From assembly GCA_038131595.1 (NCBI GenBank), contig JAYPPR010000008.1, positions 124,001 through 188,000 on the forward strand: a stretch of 64,000 nucleotides of DNA. The letters are read 5' to 3'. This document shows positions 16,432 to 25,797 of the stretch, one piece after another. The stretch is from UBA9926 sp038131595 (GTDB lineage Bacteria > Pseudomonadota > Gammaproteobacteria > Pseudomonadales > Azotimanducaceae). Position 1 is the stretch's first letter. Every line of letters starts with the position of its first letter. The notes under the pieces are model-generated. The model worked only from the letters and a program-made list of their open reading frames with translations. It made no database searches and had not been told where the DNA came from. Position numbers and translations under genes: made by a program.

Positions 16432-18090
16432 TCATGCGTGCTTCACGCGACTTGCTGTTTGAAGGTCCAACTCAGCGATCGCCATTTCACGCATCTCCAC
16501 TTTCCTGATTTTACCTGTCACCGTCATGGGGAATTCGGATACCACTTTCACGTAACGCGGGACTTTGAAGTGCGCGATTTTACCATCACAGTAGGCTTTC
16601 ACCCAGGCGTGCAAATCAGCGGGTGTCTCTGGCAGTGATGCCGCGGCAACGGGCTTGATCCACGCCATCAGTTCCTCGCCGTACCGCTCATCAGGTACAC
16701 CGATGACTTGAACATCCTCAATGTCAGGATGGGTATAAAGGAATTCCTCGATCTCCCGAGGATAAACATTTTCCCCGCCGCGAATGATCATGTCCTTGAT
16801 GCGGCCGACAATGTTCACATAACCGTCTTCGGCCATCACGGCTAAATCGCCGGTGTGCATCCAGCCTTCATCATCGATCGCCTCGGCGGTTTTATTGGGA
16901 TCGTTCCAGTACCCTGACATCACCGAGTAACCTCGAGTACAAAACTCGCCAGTTTCGCCGCGCTCGATCGTCGCACCGGTCTCGGGGTCGGCAATCCTAA
17001 TTTCAACATGTGGATGCGCTCTGCCTACCGTCTCCGTGCGATGCATTAAGGAATCATCGGGCAACGTCTGCGTTGATACGGGTGACGTTTCCGTCATGCC
17101 ATAGCAAATGGTGACGTCGCTCATGTGCATACGCTCAATGCACTGCTTCATCACCTCCACAGGGCAGGGTGAGCCCGCCATTACGCCTGTTCGCAGCGAC
17201 GATAAGTCGTAGTCTTCAAAGTCCGCGAGCGCAAGCTCCCCAATAAACATGGTGGGCACCCCATAGAGTGACTGGCAGCGTTCTTCTGCAACGGCTTTGA
17301 GTACCAGGTCAGGCTTAAAGGAATCGTTTGGAATAACCATGGTCAAACCGTGGCTGGTGCAACCCAAATTGCCCATCACCATGCCAAAGCAATGGTAAAA
17401 CGGGACAGGAATACACATCCGATCGCCAGGCTGTAGTGCCTGAAGGCCGGCAACGAAGTACCCGTTATTCAGAATATTCCGGTGACTGAGCGTTGCCCCT
17501 TTCGGAAACCCAGTAGTACCAGAGGTATACTGAATATTGATCGGGTCGTCGGGAGTCAATGATGCTCGAATCTGTGCCGACTCCGCTACCAAAGCATCAT
17601 CGCCAGCGAGCAACTCATCCCACTCACTCGTCCAAAAAAAGATGGTCCACTCGAGCGTGGACACTTCATCCTGCACTTCAGCGACCATCGCTTGGTAGTC
17701 TGATGACGCAAAGGATGGCGCTGCGATCAATGCTTTGCATCCACTTTGGTTAAGCGCATACGCGAGCTCATGAGTGCGGTAGGCAGGATTGATGTTCACC
17801 AAGATGACGCCGATTTCCGCTGTTGCGTACTGGACGATAACCCACTCGGCATAATTTGGGCTCCAGAGCCCTAATCGATCCCCTTTGCCTAACCCTCTAG
17901 CCAAAAGACCCGTCGCGCATCGCCTCACTGCTTGATGGAACTCGTCGTAGGAGAGCCGAATACCCTGGTGGCAAGATACCAACGCTTCGACCTGACCGTG
18001 CGCTCGCACCGTCGCCGCCAGATTGTCTGGAATCGTTTGATCTAAAAGCGGCTGATCGCCTCCTCCGGAGGCGTAAGCGGGTGATGACAT
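16432..18090 (-). CDS. Acyl-CoA synthetase (AMP-binding, ACSF2/FadD-like)
   Basis: 552 residues, full length for the family. It contains the P-loop motif YTSGTTGFPKGATLSHRN, the adenine-binding CYGMTETSPV, the HTGDLA core, the GRIKDMIIRGGENVYPREIE hinge and the C-terminal catalytic Lys in TVTGKIRK. The enzyme activates a carboxylic acid to its acyl-CoA through an acyl-adenylate; sequence style suggests medium-chain or branched acids. ATG start with AAGGT about 9 nt upstream. It is flanked on the same strand by a nitroreductase 73 bp upstream. It probably feeds beta-oxidation, though no other beta-oxidation gene is adjacent. Confidence 0.9.
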   Translation of the reverse strand: MSSPAYASGGGDQPLLDQTIPDNLAATVRAHGQVEALVSCHQGIRLSYDEFHQAVRRCATGLLARGLGKGDRLGLWSPNYAEWVIVQYATAEIGVILVNINPAYRTHELAYALNQSGCKALIAAPSFASSDYQAMVAEVQDEVSTLEWTIFFWTSEWDELLAGDDALVAESAQIRASLTPDDPINIQYTSGTTGFPKGATLSHRNILNNGYFVAGLQALQPGDRMCIPVPFYHCFGMVMGNLGCTSHGLTMVIPNDSFKPDLVLKAVAEERCQSLYGVPTMFIGELALADFEDYDLSSLRTGVMAGSPCPVEVMKQCIERMHMSDVTICYGMTETSPVSTQTLPDDSLMHRTETVGRAHPHVEIRIADPETGATIERGETGEFCTRGYSVMSGYWNDPNKTAEAIDDEGWMHTGDLAVMAEDGYVNIVGRIKDMIIRGGENVYPREIEEFLYTHPDIEDVQVIGVPDERYGEELMAWIKPVAAASLPETPADLHAWVKAYCDGKIAHFKVPRYVKVVSEFPMTVTGKIRKVEMREMAIAELDLQTASRVKHA

Positions 18091-18163
18091 ACTGAGTGAC
18101 CTTCTCGACCGTTTTACTTTCTCTTTTCCCCTAGATGCATCCCATGCGCCGCCGTCGCGAGCA

Positions 18164-18838
18164 CTACCACTGATCCACGTGCATGACCGTTTCTACAGGA
18201 GGCCGGTACGCGGGCTTGAACTGGGTACCCTTGGTGTAGGCGATCGGCATGAGCGCGATTTGCATCACATCTTCGTAGGGAATCTCAAGCAACTCGGCAA
18301 TTTCTTTTTCAAACATGAGGTGAAGCGTTGTCCAGGCCGTACCGATTCCACGCGCTCTCGCCGCGAGCATGAAGTTCCAAGCCGCCGGAATGATAGAGCC
18401 CAGCGTCGCGGTCTGACTCAAGATATTCATGCCCGCCTCGTTATCGGTGCGCCCGGCAATACATGGAATCATCAGCACAGGGGCATCGCCCATGTGATCC
18501 GCCAGGTAATCTGCCGACGATGCAGACCGAGTCTGACTTGAGGTTAAGCTCTGATCAGCGCTGTCTGCGTGTAATTTATGGATGGCGACTGGCATCTCTT
18601 TGTAGAGGGAGAACGCTTGCTGGTAGTAGGCACCGATTTGCTTACGCTTGTCAGGATCGGTCACAAACATGAACTGCCAACCCTGCGCGTTAGAACCCGT
18701 TGGTGCCTGTACGGCAATCTCCATGCATTCTTTGATGACGGACATGGGCACATCGCGATCAAAGTCCAAGCGCTTGCGCACAGCTCGAGTGGTCGACAAG
18801 AGTTCATCATTGGTTAAGTTGAGTTGTTCGTGCGCCAT
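18164..18838 (-). CDS. Nitroreductase family protein
   Basis: 224 residues. The N-terminal TTRAVRKRLDFDRDVP and QAPTGSNAQGWQFMFVTD are the FMN-phosphate binding signature of the NfsA/NfsB fold (Arg-Ser/Ala-x-Arg and the AP-x-G-x-N-x-Q motif). The C-terminal ARARGIGTAWTTLHL and LMPIAYTKG complete the fold. It would be a cytosolic FMN-dependent NAD(P)H oxidoreductase acting on nitroaromatics, quinones or similar. The nitronate monooxygenase about 1.4 kb upstream on the same strand also acts on nitro compounds, but the two are not demonstrably linked. The leader contains a 13-bp tandem duplication. Confidence 0.87.
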   Translation of the reverse strand: MAHEQLNLTNDELLSTTRAVRKRLDFDRDVPMSVIKECMEIAVQAPTGSNAQGWQFMFVTDPDKRKQIGAYYQQAFSLYKEMPVAIHKLHADSADQSLTSSQTRSASSADYLADHMGDAPVLMIPCIAGRTDNEAGMNILSQTATLGSIIPAAWNFMLAARARGIGTAWTTLHLMFEKEIAELLEIPYEDVMQIALMPIAYTKGTQFKPAYRPPVETVMHVDQW

Positions 18839-19038
18839 GGTGCTCGCCCCTTGTTGGTTGCTTTGATTGTCGATGAGTCTTGGGCCGCAAGCCTAAAGAC
18901 GCGTCCCTTACGGAACCATACCGTCTCTTATCGGCTGCGCCAATGCGTTTTTTGGACCGAATGAACGAAGAGTGAGTTGATCTACCGCATTGATTAGGGC
19001 AGCAGAGGTGTTCCCTTTAGGCCAAGCCCAAGGTCAAT

Positions 19039-19075
19039 GCGTAAGATCAAAGCGTAGGATCAAAGCGTGTAGGAC
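19039..19075. repeat. 13-bp tandem repeat (GCGTAAGATCAAA) in nitroreductase leader
   Basis: Two near-identical copies (19039-19051, 19052-19064) and a third partial copy. They are about 200 bp upstream of the nitroreductase start and just past the MDR gene end. Confidence 0.75.
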
Positions 19076-19100
19076 GCGCAGCTTGGCTCGTGCTACCGAA

Positions 19101-20141
19101 TTAATATCCCGGCTGCACCTCAACGAGCGTTTTACCAAAATTGCTTCCGGTCAGCATCGATCGAAACGCGTGAGGGGCATCGGCAAGGCCTTTAACTCTA
19201 TCCTCCTTATAGACCACCCGGCCGCTACGCACATGGTCACCCATCTCTTCAAGAAACTTAGCTTGATGGCTCACAACAAAGTCACCCACAAATAATGGAT
19301 GGACTTCCAACCCGTGGGATTCGCGGAGCGGCGCGGCCTTCTCGAACCATCGCGCACGGGATGCAGCGATGTCCTCTCCATAATGGGCGATCATGCCGCA
19401 GAGCGAGATTCGAGCGTTCGGATTCAAAAGACCACAGACTGCATCAAACACGGGCCCACCGACGTTTTCAAAATAGACGTCACAGCCATCCGGACACGCA
19501 TTCGCGAGCTGCTCTCTAAATGATGGGTCCTTGTGCGAGATACACGCATCAAACCCTAACGTCTCTTGGCAATAAGCCACCTTCTCCTGGGTACCCGCTA
19601 TACCAACGACTCGGGCCCCGTAGATACGCGCCAGTTGACCCACTAGCTGACCCACGCCGCCAGATGCAGCAGACACCACAACGGTTTCCCCTTCCTGGGG
19701 CTGACATTGAACGATCAGCCCTGCATAGGCTGTTAGACCCAGCATGCCAAGTGCACCCAAGGCATAGGAGTAGGGTCCCTTATCCCCATCCAGCAGACGG
19801 GGCGTCATATAACCAAAATCGGTGATGCCCTCTCCCGTTAACCCATACTGCTGCCAGCCCTGGGTATTAAAAATGATGTCTCCCTCACGAAAAGTCGTGT
19901 GCCGGCTCCTAATGACCCGCGATACGGTTCTTCCGTGACAAACCTCACCGGGTTGTTCGGTGCCGTTCCGCCGCCGATTCCATTGATAGGGATCGAGCGA
20001 CAAGAGCAAGGTCTCACCCACTGCCTGGCCAGGCCCAGGCTCGGGAATGTCGCCTTCCGTCCACCTGAAATCTCCATCCGTCGGCCAGCCCTCGGGAGGG
20101 GTTCTGGCGAGCTGCCAGGCGTGATTACGATTTGCTGTCAT
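19101..20141 (-). CDS. NADP-dependent medium-chain reductase (zinc-free MDR, CurA/PTGR-like)
   Basis: 346 residues. LSLDPYQWNRRR near the N-terminus is the substrate-side signature of leukotriene-B4 dehydrogenase/CurA-type MDRs, and SAASGGVGQLVGQLARIYG is the NADP-binding AxxGxxG loop. Zinc-binding Cys/His ligands are absent, as expected. These enzymes reduce alpha,beta-unsaturated ketones or aldehydes. The ATG at 20141 (MTANRNHAW) is preferred over an upstream TTG at 20168, with AAGAAGAG about 9 nt before it. The nitronate monooxygenase ends 64 bp upstream on the same strand, so the two may be cotranscribed. Confidence 0.88.
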   Translation of the reverse strand: MTANRNHAWQLARTPPEGWPTDGDFRWTEGDIPEPGPGQAVGETLLLSLDPYQWNRRRNGTEQPGEVCHGRTVSRVIRSRHTTFREGDIIFNTQGWQQYGLTGEGITDFGYMTPRLLDGDKGPYSYALGALGMLGLTAYAGLIVQCQPQEGETVVVSAASGGVGQLVGQLARIYGARVVGIAGTQEKVAYCQETLGFDACISHKDPSFREQLANACPDGCDVYFENVGGPVFDAVCGLLNPNARISLCGMIAHYGEDIAASRARWFEKAAPLRESHGLEVHPLFVGDFVVSHQAKFLEEMGDHVRSGRVVYKEDRVKGLADAPHAFRSMLTGSNFGKTLVEVQPGY

Positions 20142-20205
20142 GTCGGACGTCTCTTCTTTCGCCGTCAAATTTCCATCGCATCAGCTTCGTTACTTTCAGC
20201 CTCGG

Positions 20206-21345
20206 TCACGCCTCATCAACAAATCCATTCAGTCGTTCTGAGGCTTTCAGGAAGTCTTCCATAAAATCGTAAACAACCTGTCTGGCGGATAGCGATTGCG
20301 TCATCATTCCAACGCCTTGGCCCACCCAATAAGTCGCCAATTGTCTAGCGCCCTGATGACCGGTCTCAGCGAGCTTTGCTACCTTGGAAAGCGCAGGCTC
20401 GCTTACGAGCGATTGCAGCGGCATGGGTAATGGGTCTGGCGCGGCGTCGCTTGATTCCCACGCGTCGGTCCAGGGCGACCGTATTTGGCGTGAATACTTT
20501 CCAGTTCGGCTTTTCGACCGAACGGTTTGATTCGAGCTGGCAGCGAGCAATTTCTCTTTGATAACAGGCGCAGTCTCCGCTTCCTGGGTCGTTAACCACA
20601 CCGAACCGCACCACGCCCCGTGGGCGCCCATCGCCATTGCCGCCGCCATTTGGCGACCCGTGACAATACCGCCGGCAGCAAGAATTGACACACCATCGAA
20701 TTCGGCCACGGCCTCGGCAACCTCAGGCACCAGCACCATCGTTGAGACCTCACCGCAGTGACCGCCTGCTTCAGTACCTGAAACAATCAATATATCTACA
20801 CCCGCCTCGGCCTGCTTCACGGCATGCTGCTTTGAACCAACCAATGCGCCGACAGGTACACCCTTCGCTTTGCCCAGTTCGAGCATATAGGCCGGCGGCA
20901 CGCCGAGGGCATTGACGATCATGGATATTGGGTGCGCGAACGCGATATCGAGAATATTCGCTGCCCGACCCTCACCTAGGAATCCGCCTGATCCTCTACT
21001 TTTCTCCTCGTACAACCCACCCGTGTCGATGTCATGCTGGGCCAATATGGAAGCAGCAAAGGCCTTGTGCTCGCCTGGAACGAGACCACCCAAATCGTCT
21101 CGGGACATGGACTCGTCTTTATTGGCCATGGAGTTTGGAACAATCAAGTCAACGCCATAAGGCTTGCCATCGATATGCTCGTCAATCCAATTCAGCTCGA
21201 TCTCGAGTTGCTCGGGGGTGTAGCCCGCCGCTCCAAGGACGCCCATTCCTCCCGCCTTTGACACAGCGCACACCACATCACGGCAGTGAGTAAATGCAAT
21301 GAGTGGGAATTCGATTCCCAATTGCTCGCAAATCGGTGACTTCAT
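20206..21345 (-). CDS. Nitronate monooxygenase / 2-nitropropane dioxygenase family protein
   Basis: 379 residues, a TIM-barrel FMN enzyme. Visible signatures: AVSKAGGMGVLGAAG near the N-terminus, SGTEAGGHCGE (the conserved EAGGHxG flavin-phosphate segment with the probable catalytic His) and AAGGIVTGRQMAAAMAMGA. These enzymes oxidise alkyl nitronates such as propionate 3-nitronate to the carbonyl compound plus nitrite. The C-terminal 100 residues are more divergent. GAGAGG precedes the ATG. Nitroreductase and MDR genes follow on the same strand. The exact substrate is unproven, as many family members are not nitronate oxidisers. Confidence 0.85.
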   Translation of the reverse strand: MKSPICEQLGIEFPLIAFTHCRDVVCAVSKAGGMGVLGAAGYTPEQLEIELNWIDEHIDGKPYGVDLIVPNSMANKDESMSRDDLGGLVPGEHKAFAASILAQHDIDTGGLYEEKSRGSGGFLGEGRAANILDIAFAHPISMIVNALGVPPAYMLELGKAKGVPVGALVGSKQHAVKQAEAGVDILIVSGTEAGGHCGEVSTMVLVPEVAEAVAEFDGVSILAAGGIVTGRQMAAAMAMGAHGAWCGSVWLTTQEAETAPVIKEKLLAASSNQTVRSKSRTGKYSRQIRSPWTDAWESSDAAPDPLPMPLQSLVSEPALSKVAKLAETGHQGARQLATYWVGQGVGMMTQSLSARQVVYDFMEDFLKASERLNGFVDEA

Positions 21346-21452
21346 ATCACTAACCTCTCTTCAACAGTTTTATTCATCAGCGCGTCGTGCCTTCCTTAGT
21401 AGTCTGCTAATGCCTGCCTCTCGCGCCTGTCTTCAGTGTCTTCCTTTACAAC

Positions 21453-21491
21453 CTTCCCTTGATACCCTCTTTTGATACTTCCCTTTGGTGC
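21453..21491. repeat. 13-bp tandem repeat (CTTCCCTTGATAC-like), three copies
   Basis: Copies at 21453-21465, 21466-21478 and 21479-21491 differ at a few positions. They lie about 110 bp upstream of the nitronate monooxygenase start, in a gene-free gap of 230 bp. Confidence 0.7.
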
Positions 21492-21575
21492 CTGGCACCC
21501 TCGTCCAGAAGGCGCCTAAGCATCAACTGCCTCTGGCCTGATTCACTCAGTTTTTTGACGATCGCAGTCAACACC

Positions 21576-22274
21576 CTAATCGCTCGGCAATGGACCGGTT
21601 AATGAGGCACGCTGCGATAACTCAATCCAGTTGCCGTCGGGATCTTTGATAAACGAAATTCTTGCCGTTTCGCCGAGCGTTGTGGGCGACATCGCTTCAA
21701 CCGCGCCGCCTCGAACAGCAGCTTCGTGTTCTATATCGACATCCCAGACCTGTACTGTGATGTAACGAAATCCGGGCGCTTTGAGGACTGATTCTGCGTT
21801 ACCCGCAGGTCCGTCTGAATCGCGCTTTTGAGATAGGTAAAAACTGGTCTCACCCCACTTAAGGTGCCGACTCGATATTTCCTGACAGCCCAATACCCGG
21901 CGCATGAACGTCGCGTGAAGCGCCGGATCCGCCACCGCCATCTCCACCGCTATCTGATCGATACCTTCAAACCCGGGCTGAACGAGGGTTACTCGATTTC
22001 CCTCTGGATCCGTCATCGTCACGGGCTCGTCAACGGTTTCGTCAGCGACCACGATACCGTCGTAGCCACTGGCAGCCGCGTCCAGCAGTCCGTCCCGCTG
22101 ATGATTAATCTTCAAAATTGAGCCAGAGAGATCGTGCCGCCACTGCTGCGCCCCACCGCCTAATTTCAAGAGGCTCTCGAAGGCGAGCCCAACTTCTTGC
22201 TGCCAAAACGCGGTAACCGCCTCTCGATCGCGGCAATACAACCCGACATCAATATACGGTTTGGCTAAATTCAT
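21576..22274 (-). CDS. VOC-family protein (two glyoxalase/dioxygenase-like modules)
   Basis: 232 residues with two VOC units, about 1-115 and 120-222. Each ends with the typical strand pattern: TMTDPEGNRVTLVQPG in the first and SFIKDPDGNWIELSQR in the second. VOC proteins bind a divalent metal and act as glyoxalases, extradiol dioxygenases or resistance proteins. The Glu near each module end may be a metal ligand. AGGG lies close to the ATG. No neighbour fixes the substrate. Confidence 0.8.
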   Translation of the reverse strand: MNLAKPYIDVGLYCRDREAVTAFWQQEVGLAFESLLKLGGGAQQWRHDLSGSILKINHQRDGLLDAAASGYDGIVVADETVDEPVTMTDPEGNRVTLVQPGFEGIDQIAVEMAVADPALHATFMRRVLGCQEISSRHLKWGETSFYLSQKRDSDGPAGNAESVLKAPGFRYITVQVWDVDIEHEAAVRGGAVEAMSPTTLGETARISFIKDPDGNWIELSQRASLTGPLPSD

Positions 22275-22567
22275 AGGCCCTAATCACAGCGCGTTAACGA
22301 GCTTTGAGCATAGCAGCCTCGCTGGCCTTAGCAATCATCCCATGGGTGACGACTCCAACCCGAGCAGGTTGATGCACCCACCGAGCAGCAATCCTTCTCC
22401 GGCTTGAGGTTCGGCGCACCAGCGCCGCGGTCAAACCCACCATCGAAAGCGCTATCGAAAAAAAGCAAAGCCTTTGACTCGCTCACTGAGCGGCTCGTGG
22501 CCGCAATGCTCACCCTCCTTTCGACCATAGGATTTGCCCATGATTTACCCTATGCTCATTCGCAAAA

Positions 22568-23665
22568 ATGACACGCCCCCTTATGGCATCAGATGCCCCT
22601 GCAACCCACACGCCCGTGCCTCAAGTCATCTTGGGCAATGGCAATCGCCGCTTTTCCGGCGTGACTTCGACGCTACTCCAGGTGCTGCCTCACCAAATGG
22701 AATCCATGGAGATCGCAGTGCTCGGCAGCGCGCATATGCCGAGTTCGGTCCGGACGCTCACCTTTCTCAGCGCGCTTCGTCTTTTGCGCCGCGCCGCTAT
22801 GGACCGAAAGCCAGTGGTGTTTCATGCTCGGCGGAATATCGAGATGGTCCAGGCGCTCCTTCTCAGATGCTTGGGCGCCAGCACCCTCAAAATCGCGTTC
22901 ACCTCAACCGCTCAGCGATATCACAGCAGGTTCACTCGATACCTGATGCGCCAAATGGATTCGGTGATATCGACCTGCTCGGCAGCTGCAAGCTATCTCG
23001 AGCCTCCTCCTGATCAACTGATTCCCCACGGCATTGATACAGCGCGGTTCCACCCGAGACCGAAAGGAGAACCGCCACGTCGCGAAGCGCTAGCTACGGC
23101 CCATCAAATCGGTATTTTTGGTCGGGTGCGGCATCAAAAGGGCATTGATGTCCTCATTGAGGCGGCGATTCCAATACTCCTCGAACGACCCGACTGGGGC
23201 ATTCTGGTGGTGGGCGAAATCAAACCCGAAGATGCGAGCTATGTTGACGAATTGAAGCGCCGCATCAATGAGGCGGGACTTAACGAACGAATCAATTTCG
23301 CGGGATTACAGCCTTTTTCAACGCTGCCGGGATTCTTTCGACATTCGGATGTTGTTGCAGCCCTCTCTCGGAACGAGGGCTATGGGTTAACCGTTCTCGA
23401 GGCCATGAGTTCGGGTTGCGCTGTCATTGCATCAACTGCGGGCGCGTGGCCAGATATCATCACGCACGGAGAGAATGGTCTCTTGGTACCCATCGCCGAT
23501 GTGGAGGCCACACGAGCCAGCCTTATCCATTTGGTTGACCATGAGGAAGCGAGGATCGCCATGGGAAGTGAAGCTCGATCGCAGGTGCTTGCGCAATATC
23601 GAGTGGAAGATGAGGCACGGGCTTTATGTCGGTGGTACCAGGCGCTTATTCAGGAAGCGAAATAG
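22568..23665 (+). CDS. Family 4 glycosyltransferase, LpcC-like (LPS core)
   Basis: 365 residues with a GT-B fold. The N-terminal RRFSGVTSTLLQVLP is close to the start of rhizobial LpcC-type mannosyltransferases that act on the LPS inner core. The C-terminal domain has GRVRHQKGIDVLIEA (nucleotide-sugar pocket) and RNEGYGLTVLEAMSSG, the E-x7-E type motif of retaining GT4 enzymes. It acts at the cytoplasmic face of the inner membrane. No Shine-Dalgarno sequence precedes the ATG at 22568 or the next ATG at 22586, so the start is uncertain. It is convergent, 11 bp apart, with a family 2 glycosyltransferase. Confidence 0.83.
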   Translation: MTRPLMASDAPATHTPVPQVILGNGNRRFSGVTSTLLQVLPHQMESMEIAVLGSAHMPSSVRTLTFLSALRLLRRAAMDRKPVVFHARRNIEMVQALLLRCLGASTLKIAFTSTAQRYHSRFTRYLMRQMDSVISTCSAAASYLEPPPDQLIPHGIDTARFHPRPKGEPPRREALATAHQIGIFGRVRHQKGIDVLIEAAIPILLERPDWGILVVGEIKPEDASYVDELKRRINEAGLNERINFAGLQPFSTLPGFFRHSDVVAALSRNEGYGLTVLEAMSSGCAVIASTAGAWPDIITHGENGLLVPIADVEATRASLIHLVDHEEARIAMGSEARSQVLAQYRVEDEARALCRWYQALIQEAK

Positions 23666-23676
23666 TAGTCAGCCGG

Positions 23677-24498
23677 CTACATCGCCGCCTGCTGCTTGAT
23701 TCCGCGCGGCGTTTCAATAACTTTCTCTAACCGCACGGTGTTCCGTATGTCATGGTTGAGCGCCCATCCCTCTTCGGACGCGTAGCCCCGCGGATGATCA
23801 AGATGGACAGTAATCGCGCTGTAACGAATTTGTTTCGGGCGGATGCCTAAATTGACCAACCGTTCGCCAAATTCGCGGTCGAGTCCTCCGTATTGCAATC
23901 GCTCGTCGAACCCATTGACCGTTATCGCGTCGGATTTCCAGCCTGAGGCATTGTGTCCATTCCAAGTGCTTTTGGTTGGGGTGAATCGGTTAAACCAATG
24001 CTCAGCCCACGGCTTCACCGTTAACTTCATAAAATTGGTTTTTCGCGGCATTCCCTGGCCCAATAGCCACGCTTTGGAAAAGCAGCGCCCAGACTCAACA
24101 TCATCTCTTGTGATTGACTGACTAATGCTCATCGGCAGCTTGAAATAGCCGCCGCTCAAGAAACTCCCAGGCTCAGCATTGGCTCGATGAACCGAAACAA
24201 AGTCTTTTCTGGGTATGCAATCGCCGTCTGTGAGAATCAGGTAATCACCCCTCGCAGCTACGATCGCTTTATTGAGAATGCGGCACTTTTGAAACCCGTC
24301 ATCTTCTTGCCAAATGTGTTGAATAGGACGATCCGTTGCCCTCGCAAACCGCTCAATTAACTGGCGTGTCTCTTCCCGAGACCCATCATCGGCGATGACG
24401 ATTTCAAAGTTGTGATCCGTCTGGGCGTCAAACCCCCACAGCACCTTCTCGAGCCACAGGGGTGAGTTATAGGTGGTGAAAATAACGCTAATCAGCAA
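23677..24498 (-). CDS. Family 2 glycosyltransferase
   Basis: 273 residues, GT-A fold. It starts ISVIFTTYNSPLWLEKVL, with the nucleotide-binding DDGSREET, the metal-binding TDGDC (DxD-type) and a C-terminal NGFDERLQYGGLDREFGERL, which is the galactosyltransferase-C-like acceptor region. It is an inverting transferase that probably adds a sugar to a cell-surface glycan or lipid. The start is a TTG at 24498 with a weak AGAGA upstream; no better in-frame ATG precedes the YNS motif. Lying between two GT4 genes supports an LPS or glycolipid role. Confidence 0.83.
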   Translation of the reverse strand: MLISVIFTTYNSPLWLEKVLWGFDAQTDHNFEIVIADDGSREETRQLIERFARATDRPIQHIWQEDDGFQKCRILNKAIVAARGDYLILTDGDCIPRKDFVSVHRANAEPGSFLSGGYFKLPMSISQSITRDDVESGRCFSKAWLLGQGMPRKTNFMKLTVKPWAEHWFNRFTPTKSTWNGHNASGWKSDAITVNGFDERLQYGGLDREFGERLVNLGIRPKQIRYSAITVHLDHPRGYASEEGWALNHDIRNTVRLEKVIETPRGIKQQAAM

Positions 24499-24630
24499 GG
24501 TCGTGATCTCTCTTTCCGCTGTGGTTATTATGCCCTATTCGCTAAGCGCATTCTGCGCTTGAGCCTGTGTGCTGTGATTGGGGAATACAGCGGCTGTGTC
24601 TAACATCGAGCAGCAACATATTGGGGTGTC

Positions 24631-25794
24631 ATGAGCAAATTGCGCGTGGGGATGGTGGTCGATCCATGGGACTTACCCTTTAACGGGACCGTAGTCTCTG
24701 CTCGGCGATTCGTTGAAGCGTTGTCGGACGACATCAGCTTTTCGATCTTTATGACCCCTTCTCAAGATGCGCCACTCCCAGCTCAGGCAGTCCTCTTCGA
24801 TAAGCTCTCGATTCCTGGTGTGAATCATATTATTGATCGCATGCAAGCACCGGTCGCCAAACCCAATCGAACCACCCTCGATGAGGCCATGGCTTCCCTT
24901 GATGTGCTCCACGTTCAATACCCCTTCTTCCTCGCTTATGGCGCGATTCGTGCGGCTAGACGAGCCGGTGTTCCAGTGATTAGCTCGTTCCATGTGCAAC
25001 CGGAAAACATCCTAAAGAATTTGAAACTGAACTTTGCGCCCCTTGTGCCGGTTCTATACAAACTCTTTGTGAAGGCTTTCTACAACGCAGCGGACCATGT
25101 CGTTGTCCCCTCTCAATTTGCTGCCGACCTTCTCGCCAGCCACGGGACCGAGCGGCCAATTACCGTCATCTCTAACGGAATCACACCGCGATTTCTGAAA
25201 GGCCAACCCATCGACAACCCTATGGATGGTCCGCCCTTCTTCTTGCTCTCTGTCGGCCGCCTTGCCGCAGAAAAGCAGCACGATCTCATTATTGACGCCA
25301 TCGCAAAATCCAAGCATCGAAGCCACTGTCATCTACGCTTGGTGGGCTCCGGGCCAGAAAAAAAACGCCTCGAACGCCTTGCTAAAACCAAGGGGGTACA
25401 GGCTGACATTGGTCCTTGCTCAGACGATGAGCTCCTGGCGCTCTATGAGCGTTGCGACTTCTTTATTCAAGCCAGCACCGTCGAGCTTGAGGGGATGAGT
25501 GCTCTGGAAGCCATGGCCATGGCTTGCCCCGTGTTGCTGAATCATTCCAAAACCAGTGCATTACATGAGCTGCCAGCACTACCTGACGCTTTTTTCTCAG
25601 ACAAGGACTCGAGTGAGCTCACCCATCGCGTGGACCAGTTTTTGGATTCAGCCTCCGAACGCAGCCGCCACAGCGCTCACAACAGCGCGGCCGCCTTAGG
25701 TCGAGCACATGAGCGCTCTGCCAAACAACTACTCGACCTTTATCATCGGGTTGCCAAAGCACCCATGACCCACCCGCCGGTACAGGCAGGCTGA
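24631..25794 (+). CDS. Family 4 glycosyltransferase (diacylglycerol-glucosyltransferase-like)
   Basis: 387 residues, GT-B fold. The N-terminal FNGTVVSARRFVEAL and VLHVQYPFFLAYGAIRAAR, together with SSFHVQPENI, resemble membrane-associated transferases that glycosylate diacylglycerol or phosphatidyl lipids. The C-terminal domain has SVGRLAAEKQHDLIIDAI and STVELEGMSALEAMA, the E-x7-E motif region. GGGGTG precedes the ATG. Only 3 bp separate its stop from the next gene, an HpnN-like lipid exporter, so the two probably form one operon. That pairing suggests a glycolipid made and then exported, which is inference. Confidence 0.8.
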   Translation: MSKLRVGMVVDPWDLPFNGTVVSARRFVEALSDDISFSIFMTPSQDAPLPAQAVLFDKLSIPGVNHIIDRMQAPVAKPNRTTLDEAMASLDVLHVQYPFFLAYGAIRAARRAGVPVISSFHVQPENILKNLKLNFAPLVPVLYKLFVKAFYNAADHVVVPSQFAADLLASHGTERPITVISNGITPRFLKGQPIDNPMDGPPFFLLSVGRLAAEKQHDLIIDAIAKSKHRSHCHLRLVGSGPEKKRLERLAKTKGVQADIGPCSDDELLALYERCDFFIQASTVELEGMSALEAMAMACPVLLNHSKTSALHELPALPDAFFSDKDSSELTHRVDQFLDSASERSRHSAHNSAAALGRAHERSAKQLLDLYHRVAKAPMTHPPVQAG

Positions 25795-25797
25795 TCC